Counted from the first letter of the stretch, positions 1-11,469 are shown. The stretch is 64,000 nt of DNA from Hypericum androsaemum (GCA_963995505.1 OZ023183.1:14256671-14320670); one strand, 5' to 3'. Numbers and translations are program-made. The notes: generated by a model from the sequence alone, not told the origin.

Positions 1-26
1 TACAACCAAATAATACAATAATATTA

Positions 27-1655
27 TTACATGTTCTTAGCAAATTCTCTAAGCTTAAACTTCTGAAACTTGCCGGTGGATGTCTTGGGGAGCTCGTCCT
101 TGAAGACCACCGTTTTGGGCACCATGTAATGTGGCATCCTGTCCCTACAATGCTGCACTATCTCTTTCTCTGTTGTCGTTTCGGCCAACCCGCGTTTCAG
201 GCAAACGAAAGCGCATGGCGTCTCGCCCCAGAACTCGTGCGGCTTCGCCACCACCGCGGCCTCGTTCACCGCAGGGTGCGAGTATATAACCGACTCCACC
301 TCCGTGCTGCTGATGTTCTCCCCGCCGCTGATGATCACGTCCTTTGACCTGTCCTTGATCTCCAAGTACCCGTCCGGGTGGAACACTCCGACGTCACCGG
401 TGTAGAACCAGCCGTTATCCTTTAAAGCCTGTGACGTGGCAACCGGGTCCTTCAGGTAACCTAGCATTACGCAGCCGCCTTTGAAGACTACTTCGCCTTG
501 GGTTTTCCCGTCTCTTTTGACGCTCTCGTCGGTCTCCGGGTCAACGACGTCAACTTCCGTGAAACCGGCCATTCTCACCCCTTGCCTCGCCTTCAGCCTG
601 GCTCTCTCCCCGGCGGGGAGCTTGTTCCATTGCCTCTTCCAGGCGCAGGTGACAACCGTCCCGGCCACCTCGGTCAGCCCGTACCCATGGCCCACGACGA
701 ACCCTAGAGACTCCGTCCGGTCCAGCACCGTCGCCGGCGGCGGAGCCCCTGCGGTGAGGATGAAGACCGGCTTCTCGATCGCCTCCGCGTCAGGGGAGTT
801 GGAGAGCATGTTGAGCACCACGGGGGCGCCACACATGTGGGTGACGCCCAGCCGCTTGATGAGTCCGAAGATGGTGGACACGTCGACTTTTCTAAGACAG
901 ACGTTGGTCCCACCGACGGCCGCCATCCCCCACGGGTAGCTCCACCCGTTGGAGTGGAACATCGGTAGTGTCCACAGGTAGACCGGGTTCTTCGGCATGG
1001 CCCAGTCCACAAGTGTTTCGGCGGTTACGAGGTATATCCCTCTGTGGGAATGGACGACGCCTTTCGGGGCGGAGGTGGTCCCGGAGGTATAATTAAGGAT
1101 CATGGGGTCCCACTCGCTATCCGGCCGGATCCACTCGAACAGCGGGTCTCCCTTCCTCACCAACCCCTCGTAAGTGTCAACGAACTGAGTCAAAGCCGAG
1201 GTCTCCTCCCCGTCCTCGCTGATGAGGACGAGCCTCGGGGGGGAGGGGGAGTCCTTGGGGAGGAGGGAGACGGCTTCAAGGACGAGGGAGGCGAGGAGCT
1301 GGTCGACGAAGACGAGCTTCGACTCGCCGTGCTGGAGCAGCACGGACACACTGCGAGCGTCAAGCCGGGTGTTGATGGTGTTGAGGACGGCTCCCGACAT
1401 GGGCACCGCAAAGTGGAGCTCGTACATTGCCGGGATGTTGGGGGCCACCACGGAAACCACGTCGCCCCTCCGGATGCCGATCGCCGCCAGGGACGACGCC
1501 AGCTGGAGGCACCGACGGTTGGTCTCCGACCAGGTGTACGTGGTCTCGTTGTAGATGATGGAGGTGCAGTCTCCGTACACGGTGGCGGCTCGATCCAGGA
1601 AGCCCAGAGGGGTGAGGGGGCAGGTGCTTGCTGGGTGTGGCTTTAGTTGGTCCAT
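27..1655 (-). CDS. Acyl-activating enzyme (benzoate/cinnamate/short-chain acyl-CoA ligase type)
   Basis: A 542-residue uninterrupted single-exon ORF of the usual family length. It belongs to the ANL superfamily, which activates a carboxylic acid with ATP and then loads CoA. Visible motifs in order: the P-loop YTSGTTSAPKGVV near residue 190, GYGLTEVAG near 325, the YTGDVGVFHPDGYLEIKDRS hinge block near 420, GGENISSTEVE after it, and the C-terminal lysine motif PKTSTGKFQK. The N-terminus (PLTPLGFLDRAATVYGD) is typical of plant clade-VI AAEs, which include Arabidopsis BZO1-type benzoyl-CoA ligase and the hop CCL enzymes that feed type III PKSs. The protein ends in KNM, which is not a recognised peroxisomal PTS1, so a cytosolic location is inferred. 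The start is the first ATG and lies about 130 nt below a TATA-like box. GC-rich codons contrast with the AT-rich flanks. Substrate cannot be read from sequence. It is the only intact cellular gene in the window. Confidence 0.93.
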   Translation of the reverse strand: MDQLKPHPASTCPLTPLGFLDRAATVYGDCTSIIYNETTYTWSETNRRCLQLASSLAAIGIRRGDVVSVVAPNIPAMYELHFAVPMSGAVLNTINTRLDARSVSVLLQHGESKLVFVDQLLASLVLEAVSLLPKDSPSPPRLVLISEDGEETSALTQFVDTYEGLVRKGDPLFEWIRPDSEWDPMILNYTSGTTSAPKGVVHSHRGIYLVTAETLVDWAMPKNPVYLWTLPMFHSNGWSYPWGMAAVGGTNVCLRKVDVSTIFGLIKRLGVTHMCGAPVVLNMLSNSPDAEAIEKPVFILTAGAPPPATVLDRTESLGFVVGHGYGLTEVAGTVVTCAWKRQWNKLPAGERARLKARQGVRMAGFTEVDVVDPETDESVKRDGKTQGEVVFKGGCVMLGYLKDPVATSQALKDNGWFYTGDVGVFHPDGYLEIKDRSKDVIISGGENISSTEVESVIYSHPAVNEAAVVAKPHEFWGETPCAFVCLKRGLAETTTEKEIVQHCRDRMPHYMVPKTVVFKDELPKTSTGKFQKFKLREFAKNM

Positions 1656-1783
1656 CTCAAGGTATCTTAGGTTTTTGGTGAAAGAAATGTGTTTTTTTTT
1701 GCTGATAGTAAGATGTCTTTACGTTTCTTATTTTTTTAGGGGTCTTTAGGTTTCTTTGTGTTTAGAAGCTAGGAAATGAGCCC

Positions 1784-1791
1784 TTTATAAT
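1784..1791 (-). promoter_or_regulatory. TATA-like box of the CoA ligase gene
   Basis: The minus strand reads ATTATAAAG about 130 nt upstream of the ATG at 1655, which would give a 5' UTR of roughly 100 nt. The call rests on sequence and position only. Confidence 0.4.
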
Positions 1792-3158
1792 CCTAATGTT
1801 GATGCTTCGAAGTGCATGGATTTTGGATTTTTGCGTATGCCATATCGTAGTTGGTGTGCTCATCAACAATGTTCATCAAACCAGATATTTTTATAAAGAT
1901 ATAATTCTTATATCTTTCAGTTTTATTAAAATTAGTGTAGCAAAGCTCAAAACAAAAATACTTTCGAAAAATAAATGTGGATAATTTGGTCTGATTCAAT
2001 AAGTCACTATGACTAATTGAAATCGGTAGTCAATGATACTGGTCCAACCCCTCTCTAAATTTTTTAATAAAAACAATCTTGTATTGGTATCTAGTCGTAA
2101 TTCGAATCGGACCTCAGAGAGTATGAGATAAAGCGTTGCGTTGGTGGAGCATGGCATATTTTGCTTCTTGGTCAACTCTTCATGCTCTTTTTTAAACTCT
2201 TCATGTTCTGACGGCTGGACTTTCCTTTTTTTTAAGAGGCAATTAGGACAGACGTTGCCACCTTTATACGCGCTTATACGCGCTTAGGTACATGTGCGGT
2301 AATTATTTGGTAAAAATTACGGATTTCTGCATAAAATGCAAAATTGCAAAACACATCTACCAACTATAAAAAATAGTAAAATATAACTTGGTCCGTTTTT
2401 TATTAACAATATTTTTCTTTGATGATACAGCTATTTCTTAATTTATTGGTCCCAAAATTTCAAGAATTGCGTACCAGATAATTTATGAACTATTATCTCA
2501 AAATCACTCGCATAAGTGAGTCGTTAGTCTGTCATTAAAATGGATGGACAGAATCATCAAACACAGAAAACAACTAACAAAAAAATTATTTTATTTTATC
2601 AATATGTTCCGAGTTAACTCAGCATTAATGAAAAGAAATTTGTACACGAAAATTTTATTGCTATTTATTTTCTTCCTGAATTTGAATTAATAGGTGGTAT
2701 GGCTAAAATAAGATAGAAAGTTACAGTATTGTTTTAGAAAAAAATTAATCTTCTTAACAGTCGGTAGAAAAAAATTAATCTTCTTAACTGTCGATAGAAA
2801 CTAGAAAGCACGTGGTTCATGTCGCTGACTTAGCCATCGGAGGTTCTTTGAAGGCAACCCGGTCGGTTGTCCGCTTCTGTATTTATTGCCATAATACGTA
2901 TATTTTATTATATATTAGATATTTAGAATCGTTTATTGCTATATTCTAGTAATGAATAATTCTATCGTGATATTTTTTACATTCGTCCAACTTAAATTTA
3001 AAATATTTGTAAGCGAATCTAAATTTCTAACTATTTAGATAAACTCACATTTATGACATAATCCATATATTGGCTGCTAGAAAAATGCTAACCCGACTAC
3101 TAACAATATTTAAATTACTTAAACAGGTAGATCACTAGATGAATATAAAAAGAATGTA
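1792..3158. other. AT-rich intergenic sequence
   Basis: No credible ORF or RNA gene. It holds two short tandem repeats: a 10-bp TTATACGCGC-type doublet near 2266 and a 30-bp doublet at 2735-2794. Distal promoter elements of the ligase gene could lie here, but none is recognisable. Confidence 0.5.
2735..2794. repeat. 30-bp tandem duplication
   Basis: Two adjacent 30-bp units, each beginning TAGAAAAAAATTAATC, differ at two positions. This is a recent local duplication in non-coding DNA. Confidence 0.85.
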
Positions 3159-3520
3159 TGTTGAGAATCCCACATCGGTTAAAACACGAGTGGAGGGCAA
3201 GTTTATAAGTGTGAAAAATTCACCAACCCTAAGCCTTAAGGTTTTGGGTTGGATATGGAGATTCTAACATGGTATCAGAGCGGGTTGATCTCGTGCCCAT
3301 TGTTGAACTCGCACGACCCCCATTTCTCGCACGTTGGTGAAGTCAAAGCCCGTGCCGCACTTTGGTGAAGTCAAAGCCAGTGCAATCTTCGACCCGAGGT
3401 GGGTCTCGTTTGAGGGGGCGTGTTGAGAATCCCACATCGGTTAAAACACGAGTGGAGGGCAAGTTTATAAGTGTGGAAAATTCACCAACCTAAAGCCTTA
3501 AGGTTTTGGGTTGGATATGG
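3159..3520 (+). mobile_element. TRIM/SMART-type miniature LTR retrotransposon
   Basis: Two near-identical direct repeats (about 111 bp at 3159-3269 and about 100 bp at 3421-3520) start TGTTGAGAATCCCACATCGG. The first ends CTAACA and is followed directly by the primer-binding site TGGTATCAGAGC (3270-3281), complementary to initiator tRNA-Met. A polypurine tract TTTGAGGGGGCG sits just before the second repeat. The internal region is only about 150 bp and codes for nothing, so the element is mobilised in trans. The last 11 nt of the right LTR are missing or diverged, and no target duplication was identified. It contains an internal direct repeat TTGGTGAAGTCAAAGCC. Confidence 0.85.
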
Positions 3521-4269
3521 AAATAGCAAACCTCGGAATTTTTCGTCATGGGACAAATACAATATAAAGATAGTTTTATTTTGTTTCTAACAAATAGAAC
3601 TATCTTTACAACCAAAAACTGTAACTTTACAAGTAAATTTTTTACAAAGTTAACGCTGTTTTTTAAGTAATTTTTTTACACCTTGAACACTTGACCTGCA
3701 TCAAATCGTTTAACACATTGTGTCGTTAAGCTAAATGAAGCAAAGTTAACGCACTTGCATTGTGGTAATATCCAATTCAGTAACTTTGTTACTTCGTGTG
3801 TGGTTCAATATCTCTCAACTGACATCTTTGTAAGCAGTATTTTAGTGCGATATTTTAGTTTTTTAGGAACATGATCTCAACTTTAGAAGTTGATAGTATA
3901 ACAAAATGATCAATATTACCATTAGACAATATAGACCTAATGCTATAATTATCATCTCTAAATTTTCCGATGACGTAATGTACTTAATTTTAGTGCCAAT
4001 GTCCTATAATTTGCTATTTTAATAAAAGTTCTATGGCCCATTTTCCAAAAAAAACCAGTTGCTTTATTTTTTGGTGCCTCGGCCTCCTACCTAAACACAC
4101 CATAGGTAATTGTTATGTTTTTAGACCACTTAAAATTTGGATATTATTGTGTCCACTAATTTAGATTTAAAACAAATAATATATTTGAATGCGACAAAAT
4201 TTTTCTAACAAATCTTTATTATTGTTACGTTAATTACTAAGAGACGCTAATTAACACACTGGTGTTGTC
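3521..4269. other. AT-rich intergenic sequence, nothing recognised
   Basis: No ORF, RNA gene or repeat structure could be supported here. Confidence 0.4.
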
Positions 4270-4640
4270 ACTTTTTATGTCATGGGCGGATGAAGCGGAT
4301 TTGAGGTTAGATTTGGATGATTTAGATCCGCTGACTAGAAACACTCACTATTAAGCGAGGAAGAGGTTGGGAATTTCTAACACTAGTGAAGATCTCCGCT
4401 GGTCGGAGTATGAGGTGGACTTTTGAGGCATCCCAACTATTTTATATCATCCTGGACTACTCGACTTGTGAGTTGTTTGGGTGAGTTACTAAATATGGCA
4501 GCGAATTTTTTACTTTGGTCGTCCATTTAGGCCTTAGCTTTTATTTTTAGTCTTTTTTTCTTTTTTCTCTCCTCTCTCATCACCATTTGTAACTTTTCTT
4601 TTATTTGATAATAAAGTTTCATATTTAGATAAAAAAAATA
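4270..4640 (+). mobile_element. 5'-truncated LINE ORF1-type retroposon (copy 3)
   Basis: A short coding remnant (WADEADL, then EDLRWSEYEVDF and a stop at about 4425) matches the C-terminus of the 423-aa ORF at 11682-12953. It is followed by the same roughly 200-bp 3' UTR and an A-rich end near 4628. Everything upstream is missing, the usual 5' truncation of LINE-type insertions. See 11470-13250 and 41607-43130 for the other copies. Confidence 0.7.
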
Positions 4641-5287
4641 TTTAAAAACATTTACTTTAATAGTCGATAGTCAAAGACGACTCAAATACGCCGGCTGCTC
4701 TTCCATGGCAACTTGCCTCCCGTGAAGGTAAAGCTATATAAGTAGGGGTAGGTGACATGATTGCATATTTTTATATGCTCGGACATGATTGGTTTTAGTC
4801 CTTTTTATATACAAACTAACTTTTCCGTGGAAAATCAGTAAATCGCTAAACTGACGTACATGCGCACCAAGAAATGAAAACCTGAAAAAATTAACCAAAG
4901 AATTCGTCATTAAAAATGTGTGTTCAAAAAATTTCTGTTACCATAATAGATAAAATGAAGTCACAAGAGATTTGGTAAAAAACGTGAAATAAATTAACTT
5001 TTCCCAAAAAATTGACGTACATGTATTTGTTCCTCCGACAATCAATATAAGCCGTCGAAAGTAACTATATTGGACTAAAATGACGAACTGGCCCAAACCA
5101 GCCGTCAAATAAGAATTAATTGAAAATCAAGTTGTTTCGAAGAGGTCAGTGACGGAGTTGAGCATTGGCTCGATTATGGTGGGCATGGAGGTGCAAGACG
5201 ATGTTCTTCAAACGGAACTCTTGACAAACATGTGACTTCTAGCGATCACTATGGGTATGTCATGAGAGGAAGACACCTCTAAAATTC
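4641..5287. other. Intergenic sequence, nothing recognised
   Basis: No ORF or repeat boundary can be supported between the retroposon tail and the Copia LTR. Confidence 0.4.
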
Positions 5288-5289
5288 TA

Positions 5290-5468
5290 CAAGCGATTAA
5301 TATTGAGATAGTCTTTCTAATCAGATTAGGTATGTATAGTTGTGTCATAGTTTGATTAGGTAAGTGAATATTTGCTAGGTTGTAATTCTAACCCTAGCTC
5401 CATGTATCTTTGTATTTATATGACCATGAGAAATACAAGCGACGTATATTTCGCCAAGCTTTGTGTCA
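5290..5468 (+). repeat. Left LTR of Copia-1 (approximate)
   Basis: Matches 7886-8064 over most of its length. It is bounded on the right by the tRNA-Met-like primer site. The left edge is estimated. Confidence 0.65.
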
Positions 5469-5547
5469 TTATGGTATCATAGCCTAAAACCTAAGTTAGG
5501 TTTTTCCACAAGCTTTACCGCCGCTCTTCCTTACAACAAATACAAAC

Positions 5548-5889
5548 ATGTCCGACGGTACCATGTCTAGCTCCGGTCGATCTACACATCTCGATAACGA
5601 TGAAGCCACTGCTGTCGGAATGGATACATTGTCCCCTTACTACTTGCATCCTTCGAATGGTCCTAGCCAAGTCCATGTCATGGATTGTCTCACCGAAGAC
5701 AACTACGACGAATGGGTTAGCGATATAAGTATTGTTCTTTATGCGAAGAACAAGTTCAATTTCGTTGATGGAACTCTGCCTAAGCCAGCAACAAATTCTG
5801 ATGACCTCGAGTATTGGGTTCGAGCCGATGCCATGGTTCGGGCCTGGATTAAATTGGCTATGGAAAAAGAGCGCTCGGACTGCTCATGA
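5548..5889 (+). pseudogene. Copia-1 gag fragment
   Basis: 113 codons open with a Ser/Thr-rich leader followed by PYYLHPSNGP and NYDEWVSDI, the N-terminal Copia gag signature (DUF4219/Retrotran_gag type). The frame stops after KERSD, and gag-like sequence continues in other frames (MWVYLAKHFGK). Capsid and zinc-knuckle regions are not recoverable. It lies 80 nt downstream of the left LTR, as expected for gag. Confidence 0.75.
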
Positions 5890-6394
5890 GATGTGGGTTT
5901 ATCTAGCCAAGCATTTTGGAAAAGGTAGCGCACTGTGAGCCTTTGAACTGCACGCGCTATCGCGAATCTCTGCCAAGACAAGCCTACTATAAAAAGTTGA
6001 AGAGTTTTTAGGATGAGGTGCAAGATATCATGCCCTTGCCAACGTGCTCTTGCAACAGTTGCACCTGCAACCTTATGAAGCTACGTGAAAGAAAAGGAAC
6101 ATCTATATGATTTTCTTATGGGACTAGACGATACTTTTGTTACTGCCAAGTTTCAGATCCTTAACAGCCAACCGATTCCTAATGTTCCCCCTTCGATTGT
6201 CCCTACACAATCCAATGTGCCATCCCTATCTCCTACCGCTTCATCAGGTAACTCAAACTAATATCCCTTGAGTAATTTCATCAGTTATGATAGATTCTCA
6301 CGTACCCACCAGGTTTATTTGAGTGCACTTAGTTCCCACGAGGATCCCCGGTCATATTTTGAGGTAGGTAAGCATGCTTGTTGGGCAATGTAAT

Positions 6395-7875
6395 GCATAA
6401 GGAAACTGTTGCACTTGAAGCTAATGAGACCTGGACATTGGTGCAATTGCCTCCAAGAAAGCACGCTGTTGATTTAAAGTGGGTGTACAAGATAAATTTT
6501 AAGCCCGATGGATCCATTGAGAAGTATAAAGCTTGATTGGTGGCCTGTTGTTTCAAACAGATCGAGGGGTTGAACTATCACAAAACTTTTGCACTTGTGG
6601 CCAAGGTAGTTTTAGTTCGATGTTTACTTACACTAGCAGTTAAATGAGGCTGGTTAGTGCATCAATTGGACGTGGACAATGCTTTCCTACATGGTGACTT
6701 TATAGAAGAAGTCTATATGAAAGTGCCACAAGGTTTTGCAAAGTGTAGTGATTCTCGCGTTTGCTAGCTCAAGAAATTTTTATATGGGCTCAAGCAGGCC
6801 TTCTGATCTTAGTATAGCAAGTTGACATCCTCATTTTTGTCTTTGGACTTCACTCGATCTAGGGCAGATCATGTCATGTTTCGCTATCAGCAAGGTACGC
6901 AAGAGTTGATATTGCTTATCTATGTTGACGATATTATACTTGTTGGAGATCATGTTCTGATGCATCAAAAGACCAAGCACCACCTTGATGATCAATTCAA
7001 CATCAAAGATTTTGGCGTTCTCAAGTTCTTTTTGGGCATTAAAGTAGCGAAAACTCCAAAGGGACTAGTTCTGAGCCAGATAAAATATACCATCGATTTG
7101 CTGAAAGAGTGTGGGAAAGATGCTTCTCGTCCCTGCTACTTTCTAATCGAATAGAATCGTAAGCTGAAATCTGAAGGTGAAATTATTTCTGAATCAAGTT
7201 GCTACAGGAGGTTGGTAGGGAAGCTCATCTATTTGACGGTTACTCGCCCTGACAATGCGTATGCTGTCAATATACTTGGCCAGTTTGTTAAAAAGCTGAC
7301 CTCTTTTCACGTAAAAGCTGCTGATCGTGTAATCTGATACTTGAAAATCACTCCAGGACAAGGCATACTTCCTAATAATTTTCCAAATATAAAGCTGGTT
7401 GAATAAGCTGATGCAGACTTGGGCGGCTGTTCCATGACAAAATGGTCCCGCTCTGGCTATTTGATGACTCTCGGTGGATCACTCGTCTCTTGGAGGACCA
7501 AGAAATAACATGTTGTGTCCCTATCCATGGTTGAAGTAGAATATAGAGCCGTGGATGATGCTTTCAAAGAAATTATATGGATGCGTTGATTTTTCAAGGA
7601 TTTGGGCATACCATTTCCACTTCCTACTCTGTTATTCTTTGATAATGAGGACGCATTTCATATCACCATGAACCCGATGTACCATGAGCGTACCAAGCAT
7701 GTTGAGATGGACTGTTACTTTGTCTAAGAACACGTTCAATTAAGAGAAATTGTTCCACTCAAAATAGATACAACCGTTCAGTTGGCTGACTTGTTTATCA
7801 AGGCACTTGGTCGAGACCATTTTGAAGCTTTACCTCGCAAGTTGGGTGTTGTAAATCTCCACGCTCTAACTTGAG
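6395..7875 (+). pseudogene. Copia-1 reverse transcriptase/RNase H remnant
   Basis: Recognisable pieces in several frames: DLKWVYKINFKPDGSIEKYKA (RT start), [20 protein letters not shown], the catalytic YVDDIILVGD block near 6925, and DFGVLKFFLGIKVAKTPKGL. RNase H pieces SRSGYLMTLGGSLVSW and VEYRAV follow, then the C-terminal end VVNLHALT just before the polypurine tract. Stops and frameshifts are frequent. The order is the normal Copia order and no integrase precedes it. Confidence 0.8.
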
Positions 7876-7885
7876 GGGGGAGTAT

Positions 7886-8064
7886 TAGGATAATGTATCT
7901 TATCAGAATTGGAATGTATAGTTGTGTCCTAGTCTGATTAGCTAAGTAAATATTTGCTAGGTTGTAACTCTAACCCTAGCTCCATGTATCTTTGTATTTA
8001 TATGACCATTGAATCAAATCAATAAGAAATATAAGCGATGTATATTCCGCTAAGCTTTGTCTCT
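7886..8064 (+). repeat. Right LTR of Copia-1 (approximate)
   Basis: Homologous to 5290-5468 and preceded by GAGGGGGGAGTA. The right edge is estimated from loss of similarity near CTTTGTCTCT. Confidence 0.65.
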
Positions 8065-8679
8065 TTAATTAATAACACGACATGTGGTTTGAATCAATTT
8101 TGGACCTTTGAACCTCCTTAATTCGGTTCCTTGTGAGATAGCTATGATTGCTATGCCTATGCGTGGTGTAAATACGGGTCCGTTTTTGTCATGACCATAG
8201 GATTCTTTGGTTTTAGTTATACTTTTGATATTACCTTGAAGTATTTACTCAGATAACATATCATTGTGGTACGTTTTGATATGCATTATCTGGTATTTGA
8301 GGTAGGATATTTTTCACACCTTTGATATATCCATTCTTGGTGGTTTCTTGAGGTGTATAAACTTATATAAAAAATTTCGATCTAGACAATTCAATTGGTT
8401 ATTGCTTTAGGCTATTATTGAAGTTTTGTAACTACCACGGGCTTTTGCTGTAGGCCACTTCGCTGGAGCGATCAACATCGAGCTTGCAAGAATTGACCCA
8501 AAGCAGAAATTGAATTAAGCTCGTACCTGACCAGCAGCCAATTTGGCGATCAGGTGGACCATACTACCTCAGGAATTTGGTGGACATCTCTAATTTATCG
8601 TTAACGAAATCCTAACAAGTTTCGCTGACTTTTGTTTTGTAGTTGAATGAATTTCCATTTCCAATAATTTTTTTTAAAG
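8065..8679. other. Intergenic sequence, nothing recognised
   Basis: No supported ORF, RNA gene or repeat. Confidence 0.35.
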
Positions 8680-8985
8680 TAATAGGTATGTAGATTTTCA
8701 ATAGTCATAAACTTGACCATCACTCTTGCACTAAGCAATGTGAGATTCTCAACACATCTCTTCAAATGAAACCCATCAGCTGGAGATTGCGTGGACTTTG
8801 ACTTCACCAACGTGCGAGAAACGAGAGTCGTGCGAGTATAACAATGGCACGAGATCAACACACTCTGATACCATGTTAAAATTTTCATATCCAACCCAAA
8901 ACCTTAAGACAATAGGTATGTAAATTTTCAACACTTATAAATTTACCCACCACTATTTTACTGAGGAATGTGAAATTCTCAATAA
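8680..8985 (-). mobile_element. TRIM element related to 3159-3520, reverse orientation
   Basis: On the minus strand the order is LTR (about 8985-8874), primer site TGGTATCAGAGT, an internal region with the same TTGATCTCGTGCC and TCGCACGTTGGTGAAGTCAA stretches as 3159-3520, then a second LTR beginning TGTTGAGAATCTCACATTGC. The element has diverged, and its outer boundaries are approximate. Confidence 0.75.
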
Positions 8986-10011
8986 TAAATAACAAAATCT
9001 CTTCTAATTCTCCAAAAATAATTCCCCGAAAGATTTTTTTTTAAAAAAGTATATTCAACTATCAAAGAAGATCTAGCTTAAATGGTAAACTTATGCAGTT
9101 AAAGAACAAATTAACAAAGAGGATCTAGCTCAAATGGTAAAAAAATGTGTGGAGGAAGATTGGGTTTAAAGTGAGAGTATTTAAGGTATAAAAATTCAAA
9201 TTATGAAAAATATATTTGTCTGCACTTAAATTAAATGCTCACTTACCGCCTCCAAAAGTCTAATAAATTTACAAACAATCCTATTACAATTTTATTAGTA
9301 CCTACCAACTACATTGCACAACATACAATGGTACAATATGCCCATGCAATGTTACAACATACACATACTTTGGTATACTATTGTATTCACTTACATACGA
9401 AGTAGTACTTCATGGTAATCACTACTAGCCGCATTGTTGTATTTCCTATTTTTCTTCCAGAGAAAAATTGCAAAACGGGAAAGAATATCCTCAATTTTCC
9501 GGATTGCACCATTTAAGTAATTCTATTGTGGTCTTTTCATACCAAATAAATAATTGTTAATCTTCCAATAAAATCAAACAGAAAAAAAAATCTTGCAGGG
9601 TCATCTTCTTACTCAATAAAATCATGATTGTACCATGCATACTAGACCATTAGACCATTGTAACATTGTATATTCATATAGTACTACTATATGTGCATAT
9701 TGTACCACTTAAGGTTGCAATTTTATGTGTGATTTTTTGTCTATACCTATTTTTTTAGTTTGTTTTCTATTTATACCAACTTTTGTAATTTTTTCGTATT
9801 TCATAAATAGCCCCTATATAATATTTGATATTACAATATTGCAATCACACTCCATCATGTGCGCAGGGCCATTTTACGTTGTCTGCTGTAGACCGGACTG
9901 AATCAACGCTGAGTTATATAAGGTTTTGTAACTGCATATGCCATTTTGGGCATTCGCCTGTTTCTTGATGTCTTGGTGCTGTCCTGATTTGTATATGTAC
10001 TTCCCTCTTTC
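8986..10011. other. AT-rich sequence, mostly unassigned
   Basis: Contains the possible SINE at 9118-9245 and several ACATTG/TACAAT-rich simple stretches (9300-9420, 9640-9710). The lost N-terminal coding region of the O-methyltransferase at 10012 would be expected in the right end, but none can be read. Confidence 0.35.
9118..9245 (+). mobile_element. Possible tRNA-derived SINE (Au-like)
   Basis: GATCTAGCTCAAATGGTAA resembles a tRNA A box, and GAAGATTGGGTTTAAA some 30 nt later resembles a B box in the spacing of plant Au-type SINEs. A second A-box-like copy (GATCTAGCTTAAATGGTAA) lies at about 9069. No clear 3' tail or target duplication was found. Confidence 0.35.
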
Positions 10012-11018
10012 ATGCTGGACCGGATGCTGCATCTTCTGGCGGGTCATGACGTGGTGAGGTGCAGGGTGGCCGCCAAGGAGCACGGCGGAGTGGAAAGATC
10101 CTACTCGGCGGGACCCATGTGCAGGATCCTTCTTCCAAATGAAGATGGTGGATCGCTGGGTGGCTTCTTCTTGATGCTCAACGATGAGGTCACCAGGGAG
10201 AGCTGGTTCAGTTCTATTTCGCTTACTCTAATATTTTAAACTTTTTTTTCCGAAACCATCCAGTATTTTGACATTTATGAGATCGACTAGTCTATGTTTG
10301 ACAGGTAACACCTGAATGATTCCATTCAACAGAGCCAATGGGATGATGGCATATGAATTACTAGGAACTGATCCACGTCTCAGTAGTTTGTTCAACAATG
10401 GAATTGCGAGCTACGCCAAATTATTTATGAACAAACTACGATATACAGCAAGTGTACAGAGGATTTGATGGACTCAAAATACTGGCTGACGTGGGTGGCG
10501 GTTCAGGAGTTTCTATTGCGGTTATCGTTTCGAAGAAACCTCACATCAAAGGCATCAACTACGATACGCCACATGTCGTCGCTAATGCCCCTTCTTATTC
10601 AGGTAGATATAACATCACAAATGTAAAAAATATTATCAGAAATCACTCTTTAAAATAGAATTTGATAAGTTCGACTCTGATTAAAGATTCTGATAAGTAT
10701 TTTCCGACTGTATACTTCTGACTACTGCACAATTGGGGAGACGATTATGCGAAAATTATCAAGAACCGCTATGATGCTCTATCAAATGACTGCAAGTTGG
10801 TGGTTATTGACTGGGTGCTTCCTGAGATTCTAGAGAACGACATTTCTTCTCACATCATTCTAGCCCAGGATATGTTAATGACGGCCCAACTTCCTGGAGG
10901 CAAGGAAAGAACTCTCGAGGAGTTCGGAGCCTTCGCACACAAGTCTGGTTTTGTGAGATTTGAAGTCCATAATTCCGTATTCAATATGTGGGTTATGGAG
11001 TACCACAGAAGTGGTTAA
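10012..11018 (+). pseudogene. COMT-type O-methyltransferase pseudogene 1
   Basis: SAM-dependent methyltransferases of this family dimerise through an N-terminal domain and methylate phenolic hydroxyls. Readable pieces in order: LDRMLHLLAGHDVV, VERSYSAGP and LPNEDGGSLGGF (dimerisation domain, 10012-10205); IPFNRANGMMAYELLGTDPR (10320-10375); VYRGFDGLK and the SAM motif [11 protein letters not shown] (10452-10510); [15 protein letters not shown] (to 10600); LLHNWGDDYAKIIKNRYDAL with the catalytic-His motif and VVIDWVLPE (10728-10820); and the C-terminus GGKERTLEEFGAFAHKSGF (10895-10950). Lesions: the N-terminal roughly 60 residues are missing; frame breaks occur near 10315 and 10440; a stop lies near 10725; and about 25-30 residues between the SAM motif and LLHNW are not found. 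Putative introns lie at about 10207-10308 and 10600-10720. Paralogue of 24402-25627. Confidence 0.85.
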
Positions 11019-11469
11019 AAGAAGAAGTATTATGCTAGTTTGAGAGATAATTGCCACAAAATCTCCACTTTGGTTCGTTTGAATAAGTTTGTGGTTATTT
11101 GCATTATATTTGGAAGAGACGTGTTTGGTAAAGGAGAATGACTAAAACATCTTGTAATAAAGATTAAAGTCCCGGTAAACGTCAGGCAAAAAAAACCATA
11201 ATAAAAGAAAGATATATATCCATGAATGGTTAATTTTGTCAGAAATCTCCACGGATGTAAAATTTCAGGATGTATTTCTACCATTCAGTTTATGAATAAT
11301 TGCGCCTAGTGTGTGTGTTTGGTGCACTTTTGTAATCACGCCATGCAAATGCAAAATTACTCACTCTAGAGAATACCATGATGTAATTTCTCACTCTAGA
11401 ATAGAACTGCACCGTTACAAAAAGACAGGCTCAAAATTTTATTAAAAAAGACAAATTACTCTCATGTCA
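11019..11469. other. 3' flank of O-methyltransferase pseudogene 1
   Basis: AT-rich. Carries a doublet of CTCACTCTAGAGAATA/CTCACTCTAGAATAGA near 11361 and 11391. No gene seen. Confidence 0.35.

Larger units (their letters stand above)
5290..8064 (+). mobile_element. Decayed Ty1/Copia retrotransposon, internally deleted (Copia-1)
   Basis: Direct repeats of about 175 bp at roughly 5290-5468 and 7886-8064 share TTTGCTAGGTTGTAA and CCCTAGCTCCATGTATC blocks. The left repeat is followed by a degenerate primer-binding site TGGTATCATAGCC at about 5472. A polypurine tract GAGGGGGGAGTA precedes the right repeat. Inside are a gag fragment, then reverse transcriptase and RNase H in several broken frames. 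Protease and integrase are absent, so a deletion removed the middle. LTR ends are approximate because the extremities have diverged. Confidence 0.8.

Noticed and set aside
481..1646. Plus-strand ORFs of 150-200 codons opposite the CoA ligase gene
   Set aside because: Shadow frames of a GC-rich gene. The minus-strand frame has all ANL motifs in order and the plus-strand frames have none.
9118..9245. Functional tRNA gene
   Set aside because: A- and B-box-like motifs are present but no cloverleaf or anticodon stem can be formed. At most it is a tRNA-derived SINE.
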